A stretch of DNA of 64,000 bases from NCBI GenBank assembly GCA_916700875.1, contig CAKAKS010000192.1, forward strand, positions 18,518 to 82,517, written 5' to 3'. Position 1 is the first letter of the stretch. Every line of letters begins with the position of its first letter. This document shows, in pieces, positions 12,701-23,158 of this stretch. A program made the position numbers and the translations under genes. The notes under the pieces are model-generated. The model saw only the letters and a list, made by a program, of their open reading frames with translations. It made no database searches and was not told the DNA's origin. This DNA is from Sebastes aleutianus. Lineage: Eukaryota; Chordata; Actinopteri; Perciformes; Sebastidae.

Positions 12701-15700
12701 CAGGTCGTCCTGAACACCATACCAACTGGGCCAGACAGAGGTTTGCTACAGAGGGAAGGAAACACAGAGAGAGTTAATGATATATACCAAAAAGCAGAAG
12801 AACACATAAATACACCAGTGCACACAAATTTATCAGCTAGAACCAACAATACGAATGTCAACACTATTAGGATACTAACTAAGCTAGTTTTAATGTACAC
12901 ATTTCTAGAGAGAACATCGCTGCGCGTTATGATAATATTGGTCTTCCTTTAAACTCTTTGCTCAAGGCCTAGATTGACAGGCAAGTCTACACTGAAGTGC
13001 AAACATCACTAAACAAAGAGCAATATTCTTGGGAGGAATAAATGATACTGTAGGTGTTCTGGGCTGCCCGTATTACATCTCTTCTATGTGTTCAAACTGG
13101 TGTTTTCCAACATTGGGGTGGAACGTTTTGGGGTGGAACGTTCTGAGCTTGAACCTGATGAACCGTGCTAACTTCCCATAAAGTCGTTTACACAAAACGC
13201 AGGAGCGAGACGTCCACCAGTGAATCCCATAAATGGGTAGTGAAACACATTACGCCAGGCTGTGACACTCGCTGTGTTAATACCATTATTCAAGATATAT
13301 TTTTAATTTCAGTCCCTTTTTATGATCAGTACGACTAGTTTGGTTCATCGGGTCCTGTCTGATGAACCAAACTAGTCGTTCTGATCATATCTGAATATAA
13401 TTGACCCGCTCTCACACACCCATACATACATTTAACAAACATACATTTACATTTCTGCTTGATTTACGTTGCTTACTTTATGTTTGCTTTTAGATTTTAT
13501 CTTTGCTTGTTTGTATACTTCTGTTGATTTTACGACTTTTGTATTTGCTTATTGAGGTGAGGTTCCTTCTATAAGCCCCTTGGGTTTTTTTTTTTATCTC
13601 ACCTGCACAACTTCTTTTTTTTTTAAAACTGTTGTATTTCTCTAGCTTTGTTTTATTGTGCAAACAACAAATAAATCTCTCTAATCTCTCTTTAAATAAA
13701 GTAAAACTGAAATGATAGCCTACAGGATTAAAATCACACAAATTGAAACGGCGGTGAATTATTTTTTTCTCTTGATGGCTCTAACAAAAGATGACAAGGA
13801 GAGCAAGTATTCACAGTATACTGATGAGTTAGAGGGGATTGTAAGTACATCTAAGGTTTGAGCATTATAATAACACACATGATAGCTATTTTATCTCCTT
13901 TATTGCCTGTGAGGAAGCTCTCAATGATTGATGCCTTTGCTGACTGGTTTAAATTAGTTCAAATTTGCCATCCGGCTATTGTAGGCGTGATAGAGAGTGA
14001 TGAAGAAAGATGCAGCACAAACAGACCACGCCAAGTTCAAGATAATTACCGCACTATAATAGTCACCTCTATTTCTGTAGGCTTAAAGAACTGATGAATA
14101 AGATGAAGTCTAATAATCTATATACAATTAATCTTCCATCTCTCTCTAGGGCCTACATGTATCAAAGGTTTTTCCTCGTAGCTCTTCTAAGGTTCACTTT
14201 CTTCAGGTAGCCGTGAATAAGACTGTCCAAGAGGCTTAGTTAGTGAGTGATACTACATCAAGTCTCTCCCCCCCCCACACACTATGTTTGATTCATTTAA
14301 GCCCAGGACTCGAGTCGTCTTGGTGTTTCTCCAGAAAACTTTCAGGGTGCCGGGTTATGGATGACCGTGGGGCCTCCCTGCTGCACATTCCATTAAAATC
14401 TAAACAGGGAACATTATACATCAGAGACGGCAGAGGGAACAAAGGGGAGAGGAAGAGGAGCAGAAAAAAAACACGCAGAGGAGAAGGATGCAGGAGAGGA
14501 TTTAGGAGCAAACAGAAGAGTTGTGGAACAAGAACAGATTAGGGACAGGAGGAGAGGAGAAATAAGAAGCAAAAATAGAAAAAGTGTGTGCGAGGAGGTA
14601 GGAAGGCTTCTGGGGTGGTTAGTGGACATTTAATTAGAGCCAGTATAAGCACAGTTGATGCCGTATATTTAAATACACCTGGGCTTAAGACATTCAAACT
14701 CAAATTTTCTCAACTCAACATTTATTTACTAGAACAAATTTTCAGTGAGTCAAATGTTTAAATACATGGTTAGTATTTGGGGACACTTGAATCAGCTTAT
14801 GCCAGGTACACACTACTAAACTAGTACATTTAACATAAGTCGTTATGTGTTGGGTCTCTCACATTTTCAAAATCTGTTCAGATTTGAAAAATCTTTTAGT
14901 GTGGGCCAGCCTTTAGTGTAGCCATCCACAAGCTATATGGCTTCAACTGTATGTCTGATAAGACACAAAGCATGGGAGTTATAAACCGGATTGAACTTCC
15001 TCTAAAAATCAGACAAACATTTCAGATAGAACACAGGATATTATAACTAGCCTGGGGAAACCCGAGACCAAAAGTCCGGGCAACTCTCAGCTTTCAACCA
15101 CATCTTTTTTTTATTTATCTTTTTTACAACTGGGGCATTTCCTGTTGCGCAAATATTCCAAACAATGCTAAAAATATCACAGCCTGTGCCTCTTTGATGT
15201 AACTACTGCAATGATAAATATCTCAAAAGCTGGTGCAGTGTCAAGATTAACAGGAAATTGACTTTTTTTATGCAGACTTCCATTTAAATGAATCTTTTCT
15301 TAGAGAAATGCATTGATAACCTTTGTCTTTCACGCAGCATCTTTCGCAATAACTACCAAGAAGAAGTGGGCGAAGTGGGAGAGAGTTAGAAATTAGTTGG
15401 AAAAACGTCAGAGAGACCTGCTTTATATGATTCACAGAGCATATTTTGGGAAGGTACTGAATCATGGAGATGGCTTCCAGGTGTTTTAGAGAGGCAGTAA
15501 AGCAGAAAGGCCCAGGGGGAAAGCACGATGGAATCGTGATGGCTGTCTAAACCTGTGGCACAGCCCACAGACAAGACTCCATACAAACTGATGTTGAGGA
15601 AAGACATTATTATTCAAGACATTTCTCTGAAAACATCAACACCAATAAAACTACATTCAACTAGCACTTGAAGGCAAGAATAAAAGATAAGCCTGCATTT

Positions 15701-18623
15701 TGTAGCCAATTTCATAATATGTATAAAAAGCATGCGTGTCAGCAAAATGTAAGAAGTTACAAAGAAACCAAACAGAAAAACAACTATGAAGGTCACCCCA
15801 GTGATCAAATGACTCGTAAAAAGCAGCTCTAACTAACCACATACTATATTAATCGCAATCTCAAGCAAATTAAACAGTAGAAGAGACCATCTTTATCCTC
15901 CCATATATCTGATGATTTACATGGGACAAGAGATAGAAACTGTGAGATTACAAAAAAACAAAATTGCATGCAGCACAAAGAACATCAGTGACTGACAACT
16001 GGACTTTTTCAGATGTAGGGTGATAACAAGACCTTCGAAGAGGTGTACCTTGCTGTCTGTAAACCAGTCTACTCCCGCCTTGCTGTCTGTGTCTATACTG
16101 ATGGTATTTGCACAAAAAAACTCACATGCATAGTTGAAATTTTACAAACTTGTTTAAAAAAAAGGGTCATGTCCCATTTTCTAAACCGACTAACTGTCAA
16201 AGCTGTGACCTGCCCCGTTTGACCTCTGCTGTCAACTAGGTCAAACAGAAAAATGTAAGCATACAAGTACATGCAAACCAGCAAACCAAGAGCGTGTTCC
16301 TATTTATACACATTCACACACTCGCTCAGTACGCCACTGAAAGTGAAATGTAGCCGTTCTCATCATTCTACTCGAAGTGAAAGCGACTCACTGAAACCCG
16401 CATGTCCTCTTTAGAGAGCAAACAACTCCTCTGCAAAAATGTAACACAAGTGTGACCTTATTTGACTTTCTCTTACTCCAACAAACTCCAGTTGGATGGA
16501 CAGTTCCGAGAACAGGGCTGGACTTCGCTTTGTGACGCACCACTTTGTGTGTATCTGCCACTGGCCCAAACAAAGCTAGAGTAGTTAAAGAGGTACAAGA
16601 ACTAAACTGAATGTTTTTTTTTTCCAATAGATTCTTGTTGGCATATGATGGTAACATGATTTTTCCTGACAAAATTCATACTATGTGTAAAAAAAGACAA
16701 GCCCTGCTTTTTTCTGCTCAAAATTAGCTTGTATGCTTCTGCTTGGATTTGAAAGTTTGGTTCAGCTGAATTCTCTGATGAAACAGACAAGACTCCAAGG
16801 TCTATTACGTTTGTTACGAAATAATAGATATTTGGGGAATACGAACAGTTATGTTTACTGCATGACTACGGCTATTGACTGACACTCGCCCACAAAAATC
16901 ACACACCGGAGAGCCTCTCGTAGTAGAGCTGCTAGCCCAGCACAACACAGGTACCCAAACAGTGACTCTCTCTCTCTCAAATGACCATAAATGTGCTTCT
17001 AGTGACTGTCAAAGCTCCACCAGACTTCAAATCTCTGACCGTCCGTGTCACACACCATGTAGCCACACCTCCTACAGTCATAGGCTTCGTCCGAAATCAC
17101 ATACTATGCACTACATAGCCAATAGGTGTACTATCGTCCAACATACATTTGTCGGTATAAACAGTAGTATGTATCTTTTTGGACGCACTGAGCAGTAATT
17201 TACGTCGTCACTTCCTGAGAGCCTCCTTGTCGGTTGGAGACGTGTAACCATGGTAACACATGCCAACCTCATGTGACCAAAACGACAGTTTGTGAGAATC
17301 AAAGTCTGAATTAATTTAAAATATATATATTACGCCAAGCAAAGTGAAATCTTATACTTACAGTTAAATTGAAGCGTTGTTGATGTTACAGAGCTGTCTG
17401 TCAACGTCTGTTATGAACGTTGTCGTCACTACCGCATTTCATTGTGGGATATTTATGCCACTGTAATGTCCAGCGTTGCATATTGTAATATTTGCAATTT
17501 GCATGCAATTGGTTTCATATTAAGCTTTTGGACATACTAAAAAATCTCACACTTACTGTTTTAGCGTACTAAATAGCATGTTAGTATGGAATTTTGGACA
17601 CAACCAAACCCCTCCCCATGTAGATAAAAAATATTTTGATCCACACAAATCACAAGGGTGCCATATTTGTCATTCAAAATTGCAAATTTTGCCGAAAGGA
17701 CACGAGTTTGCTGCTACGTTGCGCACTCTTTTTGCTCAGTGTACCCTACTCAAGTCTCTCAGCCAACATAAAGAGATTCTCTTTAATACCAAATCCTTAT
17801 ACTTAGTCTCAGCCATAATAGACATATCCTGGAGGCACAAAACCAATTCAGTGGTTGACAGCTAGATTACACGTTTCAAATGTAGGACATGTGTGTGCGT
17901 GTGTGTGTGTACGTGGGGGTCTGCACTTACACTCTGTCTCTCACACATCTGATGAAGGTAGGCCCTTCCTCCAACAATGACTATCTGAGCATTGCGTGGG
18001 TTGCTCAAGTATGCTGCCAGTTGCCTCTGTCTTGATCGGTACCAGCACACATAGAAGAATATCTTGATAATGATGAATATAATAACAACTCTGTAAAGGA
18101 AAGAAGGAAGGGGAGGGGGAATGAGATAGGGATGAGCAGCTTGACACATCAGTTTTAAACTCCACTTTTATCTAAAAATTAAATTATATTCTTTATATAA
18201 TTATATATATAATATATATATATATATATTATATATATTATAAATATAAATATATAAATAAATAAATAGATAAGATAAGATAAGATGATGAACCTTTATT
18301 AATCCCCGGAGGGAAATTCAGGTGTCAAAGCACCAACATCATTAAACATCAGTAAACAGAGTGAAACACCAGACAGGTAAAGGTATACAAAAATTATAAA
18401 AACAATAATAGAGATATAAAAGATACAGAGTGAATGGGTGAACATAGTGTGTACAGTCCTTCAATAAATAAATGTAGTATGTACAATAAATAAATGTAAT
18501 ATGTACATATGTGCAGTCTATAAAGTGGTATATAGCATGTATAGTGTAAAGTGTAAAGTATATATATAATTATAAATGATATATTATATGAAATTATACT
18601 CACATGTACCAGTACAGCTCCAT
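9543..18623 (-). CDS. Single-pass membrane protein with three PPPY motifs (unrecognised gene)
   Basis: Joining exons 18623-18604, 18090-17931, 12745-12613 and 9760-9543 gives an unbroken 176-residue frame with AG acceptors and GT donors at every junction. The ATG at 18623 has a strong context (A at -3, G at +4) and is preceded by in-frame stops in the same exon. Residues 4-24 are a hydrophobic segment with one lysine (K16), followed at once by basic residues (RSRQRQ). There is no cleavable signal, so I infer a signal anchor with the long tail in the cytosol. The tail has PPPY at 96-99, 110-113 and 146-149, the classic ligand for WW domains of NEDD4-type E3 ligases, and ends in a Ser/Glu-rich stretch. 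The motifs resemble those of BEAN1 (PPYEAV, PPPYSL), but their order and the rest of the protein differ. I do not recognise the gene; an adaptor for a WW-domain ligase is inference. It lies downstream of TIMM21 on the same strand. Confidence 0.8.
11388..11712. repeat. Dispersed teleost repeat, copy 1 of 3
   Basis: Landmarks catagactgtatgtaag, tggtttgtggactgctg, gaagcctcgagttcgtcatt, ataaactcatgtttacaatg, cataga.ttctatacaatc and ccccctgctggctattagaa recur at 39115-39505 and 46676-47272 in the same order and orientation. Confidence 0.85.
11981..12250. mobile_element. hAT-like short element with TAGTCGACTAATCG-rich ends
   Basis: Both ends carry inverted gtcgattagttgactaatcg-type sequence (12000-12020 and 12170-12220). 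The right end reads gaggacagcactata. The direct repeat cagagt (11975-11980 and 12251-12256) suggests a decayed 8-bp target duplication. Confidence 0.65.
12613..12745 (-). CDS. PPPY-protein exon: first PPPY motif
   Basis: The acceptor ctctgtag precedes 12745 and the donor GGAG|GTAGC follows 12613. The 133 bases encode an acidic, Trp- and Pro-containing stretch (residues 61-104) that ends in MPPPYEAVSG. The plus-strand open frames over this exon are shadows. Confidence 0.8.
13321..13389. repeat. 29-bp near-perfect inverted repeat (hairpin)
   Basis: The left arm 13321-13349 and right arm 13361-13389 are reverse complements with one mismatch in 29 positions. An 11-base loop lies between them. 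The arms contain gactagtttggttcatc. It lies in the intron between 12746 and 17930 of the PPPY gene. Confidence 0.9.
17082..17605. mobile_element. Nonautonomous inverted-repeat element
   Basis: The left end cttcgtccgaaatcacatac and, on the minus strand, the right end ggttgtgtccaaaattccat form related terminal inverted repeats followed by catacta words. This is a common fish element as I remember it. It lies in a PPPY-gene intron. Confidence 0.55.
17931..18090 (-). CDS. PPPY-protein exon: transmembrane segment and juxtamembrane region
   Basis: The acceptor tttacag precedes 18090 and the donor GTAAGT follows 17931. The 160 bases finish the split isoleucine codon and encode the rest of the membrane span, the basic stop-transfer stretch YRSRQRQLAAYLSNPRNAQ, and a short hydrophobic patch IVIVGG. 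The exon ends on a codon boundary. Confidence 0.8.
18182..18250. repeat. (AT)n-rich low-complexity tract
   Basis: Nearly pure AT/TA dinucleotides between the first two coding exons of the PPPY gene. Confidence 0.9.
18262..18590. repeat. Interspersed repeat with (GATAA)n edge and CCTTTATTAATCCCCGGAGG core
   Basis: aagataagataagatgatga is followed by acctttattaatccccggag and ggaaattc, the recognisable end of an abundant fish retroelement. The remainder is AT-rich with repeated aataaatgta words. Confidence 0.5.
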
Positions 18624-18706
18624 GTTTGTGAGATGTCAATCAGTGAGTGGAGGCTCTCATAGCTGGGGAATAACTTCCTGATCCCTGACCAATACCACAA
18701 TTTGCC
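18604..18706 (-). CDS. PPPY-protein exon with start codon
   Basis: The acceptor ttttttcag ends at 18707. The exon holds about 83 bases of 5' untranslated sequence, then ATG at 18623-18621 coding M-E-L-Y-W-Y and two bases of the next codon. The donor AT|GTGAGT follows 18604. The upstream part is closed in the ATG frame by two stops, which fixes this start. Confidence 0.75.
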
Positions 18707-18956
18707 CTGAAAAACAGTAACAATATAGAGTAATTATTCCCTCAGAGACTCTATTCATCACCTTACGTATAATTACACAGGTTATAATTAACTTTAATAA
18801 ACCCCAAAGCATCTCATGGATTGAACTAGGCTGAATAAATAAATGTTAAGAGCACTTCTTCTTAATGTAACTTAAAACAGATGGCACAGTTTAGCACCAC
18901 AGCTCCTCCTTTAACTTAACAACAATGGAAACACATTAATAGGAAGTTGAACTTAC

Positions 18957-19284
18957 TGTATCGTGACAACTTGGCTTTGTGAGTTAGCTTGAGAGGTGTG
19001 CCATTTCCCTTTTCGTTTCGGAGATGTGATGTTGAGAAGAGCTCCAGGAACCAGCTGAGGCTAGCAGTTAGCTAGCAGGCCACAACAACAACTACTCTTA
19101 TTTACCCACGCTGCGAACAAAACAACTTAAATTAACCTGCTTTATGCCCACACACCTCTTGGTATTATATATACAAAGGTTACTAGCTAGTTACTCGTTA
19201 ACTTAACATTGAAGAAACAACTAAACTAGTCCCTACAGAGTCTCAGCTAACTGGCTTTAACGTCAACTGGCTTACGGTGAGTTC
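18957..19284 (-). promoter_or_regulatory. Candidate noncoding first exon and promoter of the PPPY gene
   Basis: A perfect donor core (ATACA|GTAAGT) lies at 18957/18956, about 250 bases upstream of the coding exon's acceptor at 18707. This fits a noncoding first exon. Its start cannot be fixed from sequence: there is no obvious TATA box, and a large repeat begins at 19285. Confidence 0.35.
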
Positions 19285-19464
19285 TAGTGATGGGAGTTCA
19301 CGCTCGTTTTAGTGAGCCAGATCATTTGGCTCAGCTCACCAAGAAGAGCCGGCTCTTTCGGCTCCCAAACGGCTCTTCGTTTTTACCACTTCTGCCTTTT
19401 ATAATTCAGCCAAATTTAGCGCCATTTGACCTATGATTAGTATATGTGCACATATATCACTTAA

Positions 19465-20109
19465 CCCTCCTATTATCTTTGGGGTCAATTTGACCCCATT
19501 CAATGTTTAACGTCTCTAAATAAATGATTGACATCATTTTTTTTGCTTCATATTTAATGACTTTTCCTAATTTAATGGGGACAACTGGGTAAACATAAAA
19601 TTAAGATGATGATATGTTTTCAATGTCCTGTACACATGCTGTACGCATCGGTGTTCTTTGGGGTCAATTTGACCCCAGGCTGTTTTAGCTGTATAAAACA
19701 TATAAGAAATATATACATTTTACACACATTTGTTTTGGATGATATTGAGGTCACTATAACATGCAACTTTATAATCTTCAAAAAGCTTTAGGACCCTAAC
19801 CTAACATAACCATAACTGTAGTAGTGCAAGAACCACTGATAGTTCACACGACATGGGGGAGGGGAAACATCATTCTCGCGAGAACTTTGATATTTCCCCG
19901 CGTTTTGGGGGCGGCAAAATATGGTTCCCGTGAAGATATTGATTTTATTTAAAGGGCTATTTAGGTAGTCAACAAACAAACATAAAGTACCTGACACATA
20001 AACTTGGTTAACAATTTTAATTATAATCATTTTCTGGAGGTTTAAATTGCTGGGGTCAAATTGACCCCAAGGATAAAAGATGTTAGTAAATTTGAAGGTA
20101 ACAGGAGGG
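19465..20109. mobile_element. TTAA-flanked (piggyBac-like) nonautonomous element
   Basis: Flanked on both sides by TTAA (19461-19464 and 20110-20113). Terminal inverted repeats start CCCTCCTATTAT / CCCTCCTGTTAC, and both ends share ggggtcaatttgacccc, itself palindromic. A third ggggtcaatttgacccc occurs at about 19660. A TTAA target and CCC terminus are characteristic of piggyBac elements. Confidence 0.75.
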
Positions 20110-20675
20110 TTAAATTATTCAATATAATTATACTAAACCTTATAATTAGGTCACAACCTGAGGCACCACAGGCCAGAGAGCATCTCCTCTCACAGAGCAC
20201 TACATGGTTTCACAACAGCTTCTTCCCAGCTACAATAATGGTACGTGTCCACAGGCTCCGTGCTTTCCACGCTCCCCATTCATTGTCTATGTAAGCAGCC
20301 GCGCAATGCATTCTGGCAGCGTGGTGTCGCGATTTGAGAAACGGAGCGTCACGACGCCCGCTCCTCATTTGCATAAAGTGGAGGGCTCGTCTTCTTTATG
20401 CAAATCACGGACGTCCGACGCGACTCGCTGCCTCTCGAAACTCCCGAGAATCTTTTAAAATAAATGTTGTCGATCCAAAATAAAGACAAATTCAGCAACT
20501 GCACGGCTTATTTCTTGCCTCAAATGTTTTCAGAAACGCATTTCGGTGAACTATTTTCGTGAAATAAGAGAAGAAAGTTTCCAAACGACCCTCCATACTG
20601 GTTCCGGTTTGAAAGCTGGTAGCAGCAGCCAACGGCAGGAAAGTGTTCATCCAATCAGGTGGTGTCTAGTGACAG

Positions 20676-21416
20676 CCCACCAAGCGTCCAATGTTGGGAA
20701 GCGTCGCGTCCCCTCGCGATAAAAACGCCCCTGTGGTCACATACCATAAGACTGGTGGCAAAGGACATTAAAGAGGGACACAAATACCCCACACCTCACC
20801 TCCATACCATTATTGACTCATAGTACACCTGAACTGAATGGACTGTAATGCTGTGCAATATGCTGCCTTCCACTTTGTAATTGTCTGAAATATATTAATT
20901 CATTCTTTTTAAAAATATTTTTGAGAGTTACAAGTTCTTTTAACATGGTCATGGAGCATGTATACTGTATATTTGTATTCTGGGGGTATCGTTCCTATGC
21001 AGAGGGTAGTTTAGTTTATTTATTGACTACGCTGAGGGCTTTTATATTTTAATAATTTAATTATTTATTGTGTTGAGTTGAATGTGCTACTTATTTTGTA
21101 CTGTAATTACCTTGTGCCTTTTCTACCTTTTTTCTTTTCTTAAAGCTGACTCGGAAACTGCTCAGAATTCCAATGTACCTAGGTGCAAATGGCAAATAAA
21201 ACTCTTGAATCTTGAATCTAGAATAATTTACAGAATACCATAATTGTACATGCTGCTTCGTTTCCGACTGTCACTCATCTTGTCTGCTATTCGCGCACCG
21301 CACTCCTCTCTCTCTTTCTCTCCTCTTCTCCCTACTGCTCTGTACCAGTAGACCGCCCACCAAGCGTCCAATGTTGGGAAGAGTCGCATACCCTCGCGAT
21401 AAAAACGCCCCTGTGG
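20676..21416. repeat. Direct repeat of a 61-base block around an inserted retroelement tail
   Basis: cccaccaagcgtccaatgtt and the following gataaaaacgcccctgtgg occur at 20676-20736 and again at 21356-21416. The segment between ends with aaataaaactcttgaatctt, typical of LINE 3' tails. Confidence 0.75.
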
Positions 21417-22720
21417 ACACGTGCATGGAGTGACCGGGGTGCGGAGAAGATCATCATATAATTCTGCCTTGAATTAATTAAAGTGAAAAGAAAAAAAAAA
21501 CGGCTTTAGGACGGGAGCCGGCTCTTATCGTTCACTTACAAGAGCCGGCTCTTTGAACCGGCTCGTTCGGGACAGACACATCACTAATGCGTTCAATGTT
21601 GCATTGGGTTTAACAGTGGGCGGTGTTCAGAGGACTGTTGCCTTTAGTGCTTCCCGTAAGCTGCTCCTCTCTGAACACAGACGCAATAATTACAATTAAT
21701 GGATTAGTTTTTTGCGTTCAAGTGCTGTTGTGGCTGAAAATGTATTTCGATTTTTCTTTGTGACACATTGCATTAACTGCACATAGCTCGTAGGTAGGTT
21801 CATAGGGTTCAGATGTTTTAATTATCAAAAAAGGGTATAGCCCCAAGGAAAGTAACTTCAATTGTCAGAGTATTAAATAGCAATAACAAGTTATCTGCCC
21901 CCACGAAGATTACATCTCAGGAGCACAAAAAAAGTGATTAAATAAGTGATCTTTCTCGGGCTATTGTGGGCGTTTCATTGAGGTCCATCATGAATGTTAA
22001 TATTTCCGAGGGTCATGGAAGGTAGCATAGGTTGACAAAACAAAAGGATTAACAATTGGATTAAAAATACAACATATCTTCATTAATAATGTCTTTATAT
22101 TAAACATATATATCAATGTATTCACAAATACATGTCCTAAGAGGCGAATTTATTCCAAATCCCATGAAATAGGTGTTCATTGTTTACAAATCAGATGTTT
22201 AGTCAGTGTTTCTATGTGATACCTTCCGAAATGTATTGAAAAAAACTATTCAAAATACCCATTAAAATACATATACAATGTAAAGGAATAATAAGATATA
22301 AAACTAAAGGTCATATCAGGTTGCTCCTATCTCTTCTCAACTCTTTGCCTCCATCTAGTGGTCATTGTTTTATAGTGCAATCTATCATTTCAAAAGGACA
22401 ACCAAATACAGAAATTATACAGTAAACAAAGACTGAAAATGGTAAATTGAAAAGAAAAGCAGACCTATCAGAATTTGCAGGAAGTGTTTGCGACTGAGGT
22501 AATTTCCAAGCAGAACACAAGGAATCTGCAATATTTTCAATATCTCTACCTGACATAGCATTAAAAAAAAAAACTGTTTACAGGAAAAAGCTTGTTAAAA
22601 TAACTGCCAATGTCCCAATTAAACCATAAATCCAATTCAATAAAGCTGAAAGATCAATCTTGAGATCCATACCATAACATTCTCAGAAAAAACAAACATT
22701 TACACATATAACAAACATTT

Positions 22721-22726
22721 TTTATT
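22721..22726 (-). terminator. Candidate poly(A) signal of timm21
   Basis: AATAAA on the minus strand, 340 bases beyond the stop codon, in AT-rich unique sequence. It is the first full hexamer I see downstream of the stop. Confidence 0.4.
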
Positions 22727-23065
22727 ACAATCTAAAAGCATCTTTGATTACAGGTTATTTCAAAATTCACGTCATCCTGTAGTCTCTTAGTCCAAAAAAA
22801 ACCCAGATTTGTAGAACATGTGTATTATTTATAAAACAATAACACATAAAAGCCGATGATCTTTCTCTGTGCAAAGCGCTTCACCAAATGCTCCATTATT
22901 ATGGCAAAGTTAAACTAAGCCCGAATTGTTGATGTTTAACATATCAGCTTTTAATAGTAGTAAATCAGTAAATCTCCAGCAATTTGTCCAATAACACAAA
23001 CACATTCTTCACATTTTCATGATGCTTTTTCAGTGAAGCGACAGTTTCTGAGTCCATTCTGTTTC

Positions 23066-23158
23066 TTATCGGTTATCTTCCACAATGATGGTTCGTCTTG
23101 GGTAGGTGTCTACTTCCACAAATATGTAACGAAACTCATATTTCCCAGTTTCAGGATT
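23066..23158 (-). CDS. timm21: timm21 exon 6 (C-terminus)
   Basis: The acceptor tttcacag precedes 23158. The exon encodes NPETGKYEFRYIFVEVDTYP and RRTIIVEDNR, then TAA at 23068-23066. From memory the human protein carries four more residues (SQDD), so the fish protein is slightly shorter at this end. Confidence 0.95.
   Translation of the reverse strand, partial: NPETGKYEFRYIFVEVDTYPRRTIIVEDNR

Larger units (their letters stand above)
19285..21586. mobile_element. Composite hAT-like element with nested insertions
   Basis: The left end tagtgatgggagttcacgct and right end acagacacatcacta are inverted, and both are followed inward by ggctctt/agagccggctctt words in opposite orientation. Flanks gtgagttc and atgcgttc agree at 6 of 8 positions, a possible decayed target duplication. 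It contains the TTAA element at 19465-20109 and a duplicated block at 20676/21356. Confidence 0.6.

Noticed and set aside
12602..12952. Plus-strand 116-codon open frame
   Set aside because: Overlaps, antisense, a PPPY-protein exon with good splice sites.
9543..18706. Naming the PPPY gene bean1
   Set aside because: The PPPY contexts resemble BEAN1, but the His-rich juxtamembrane region is absent and motif order differs; no symbol assigned.
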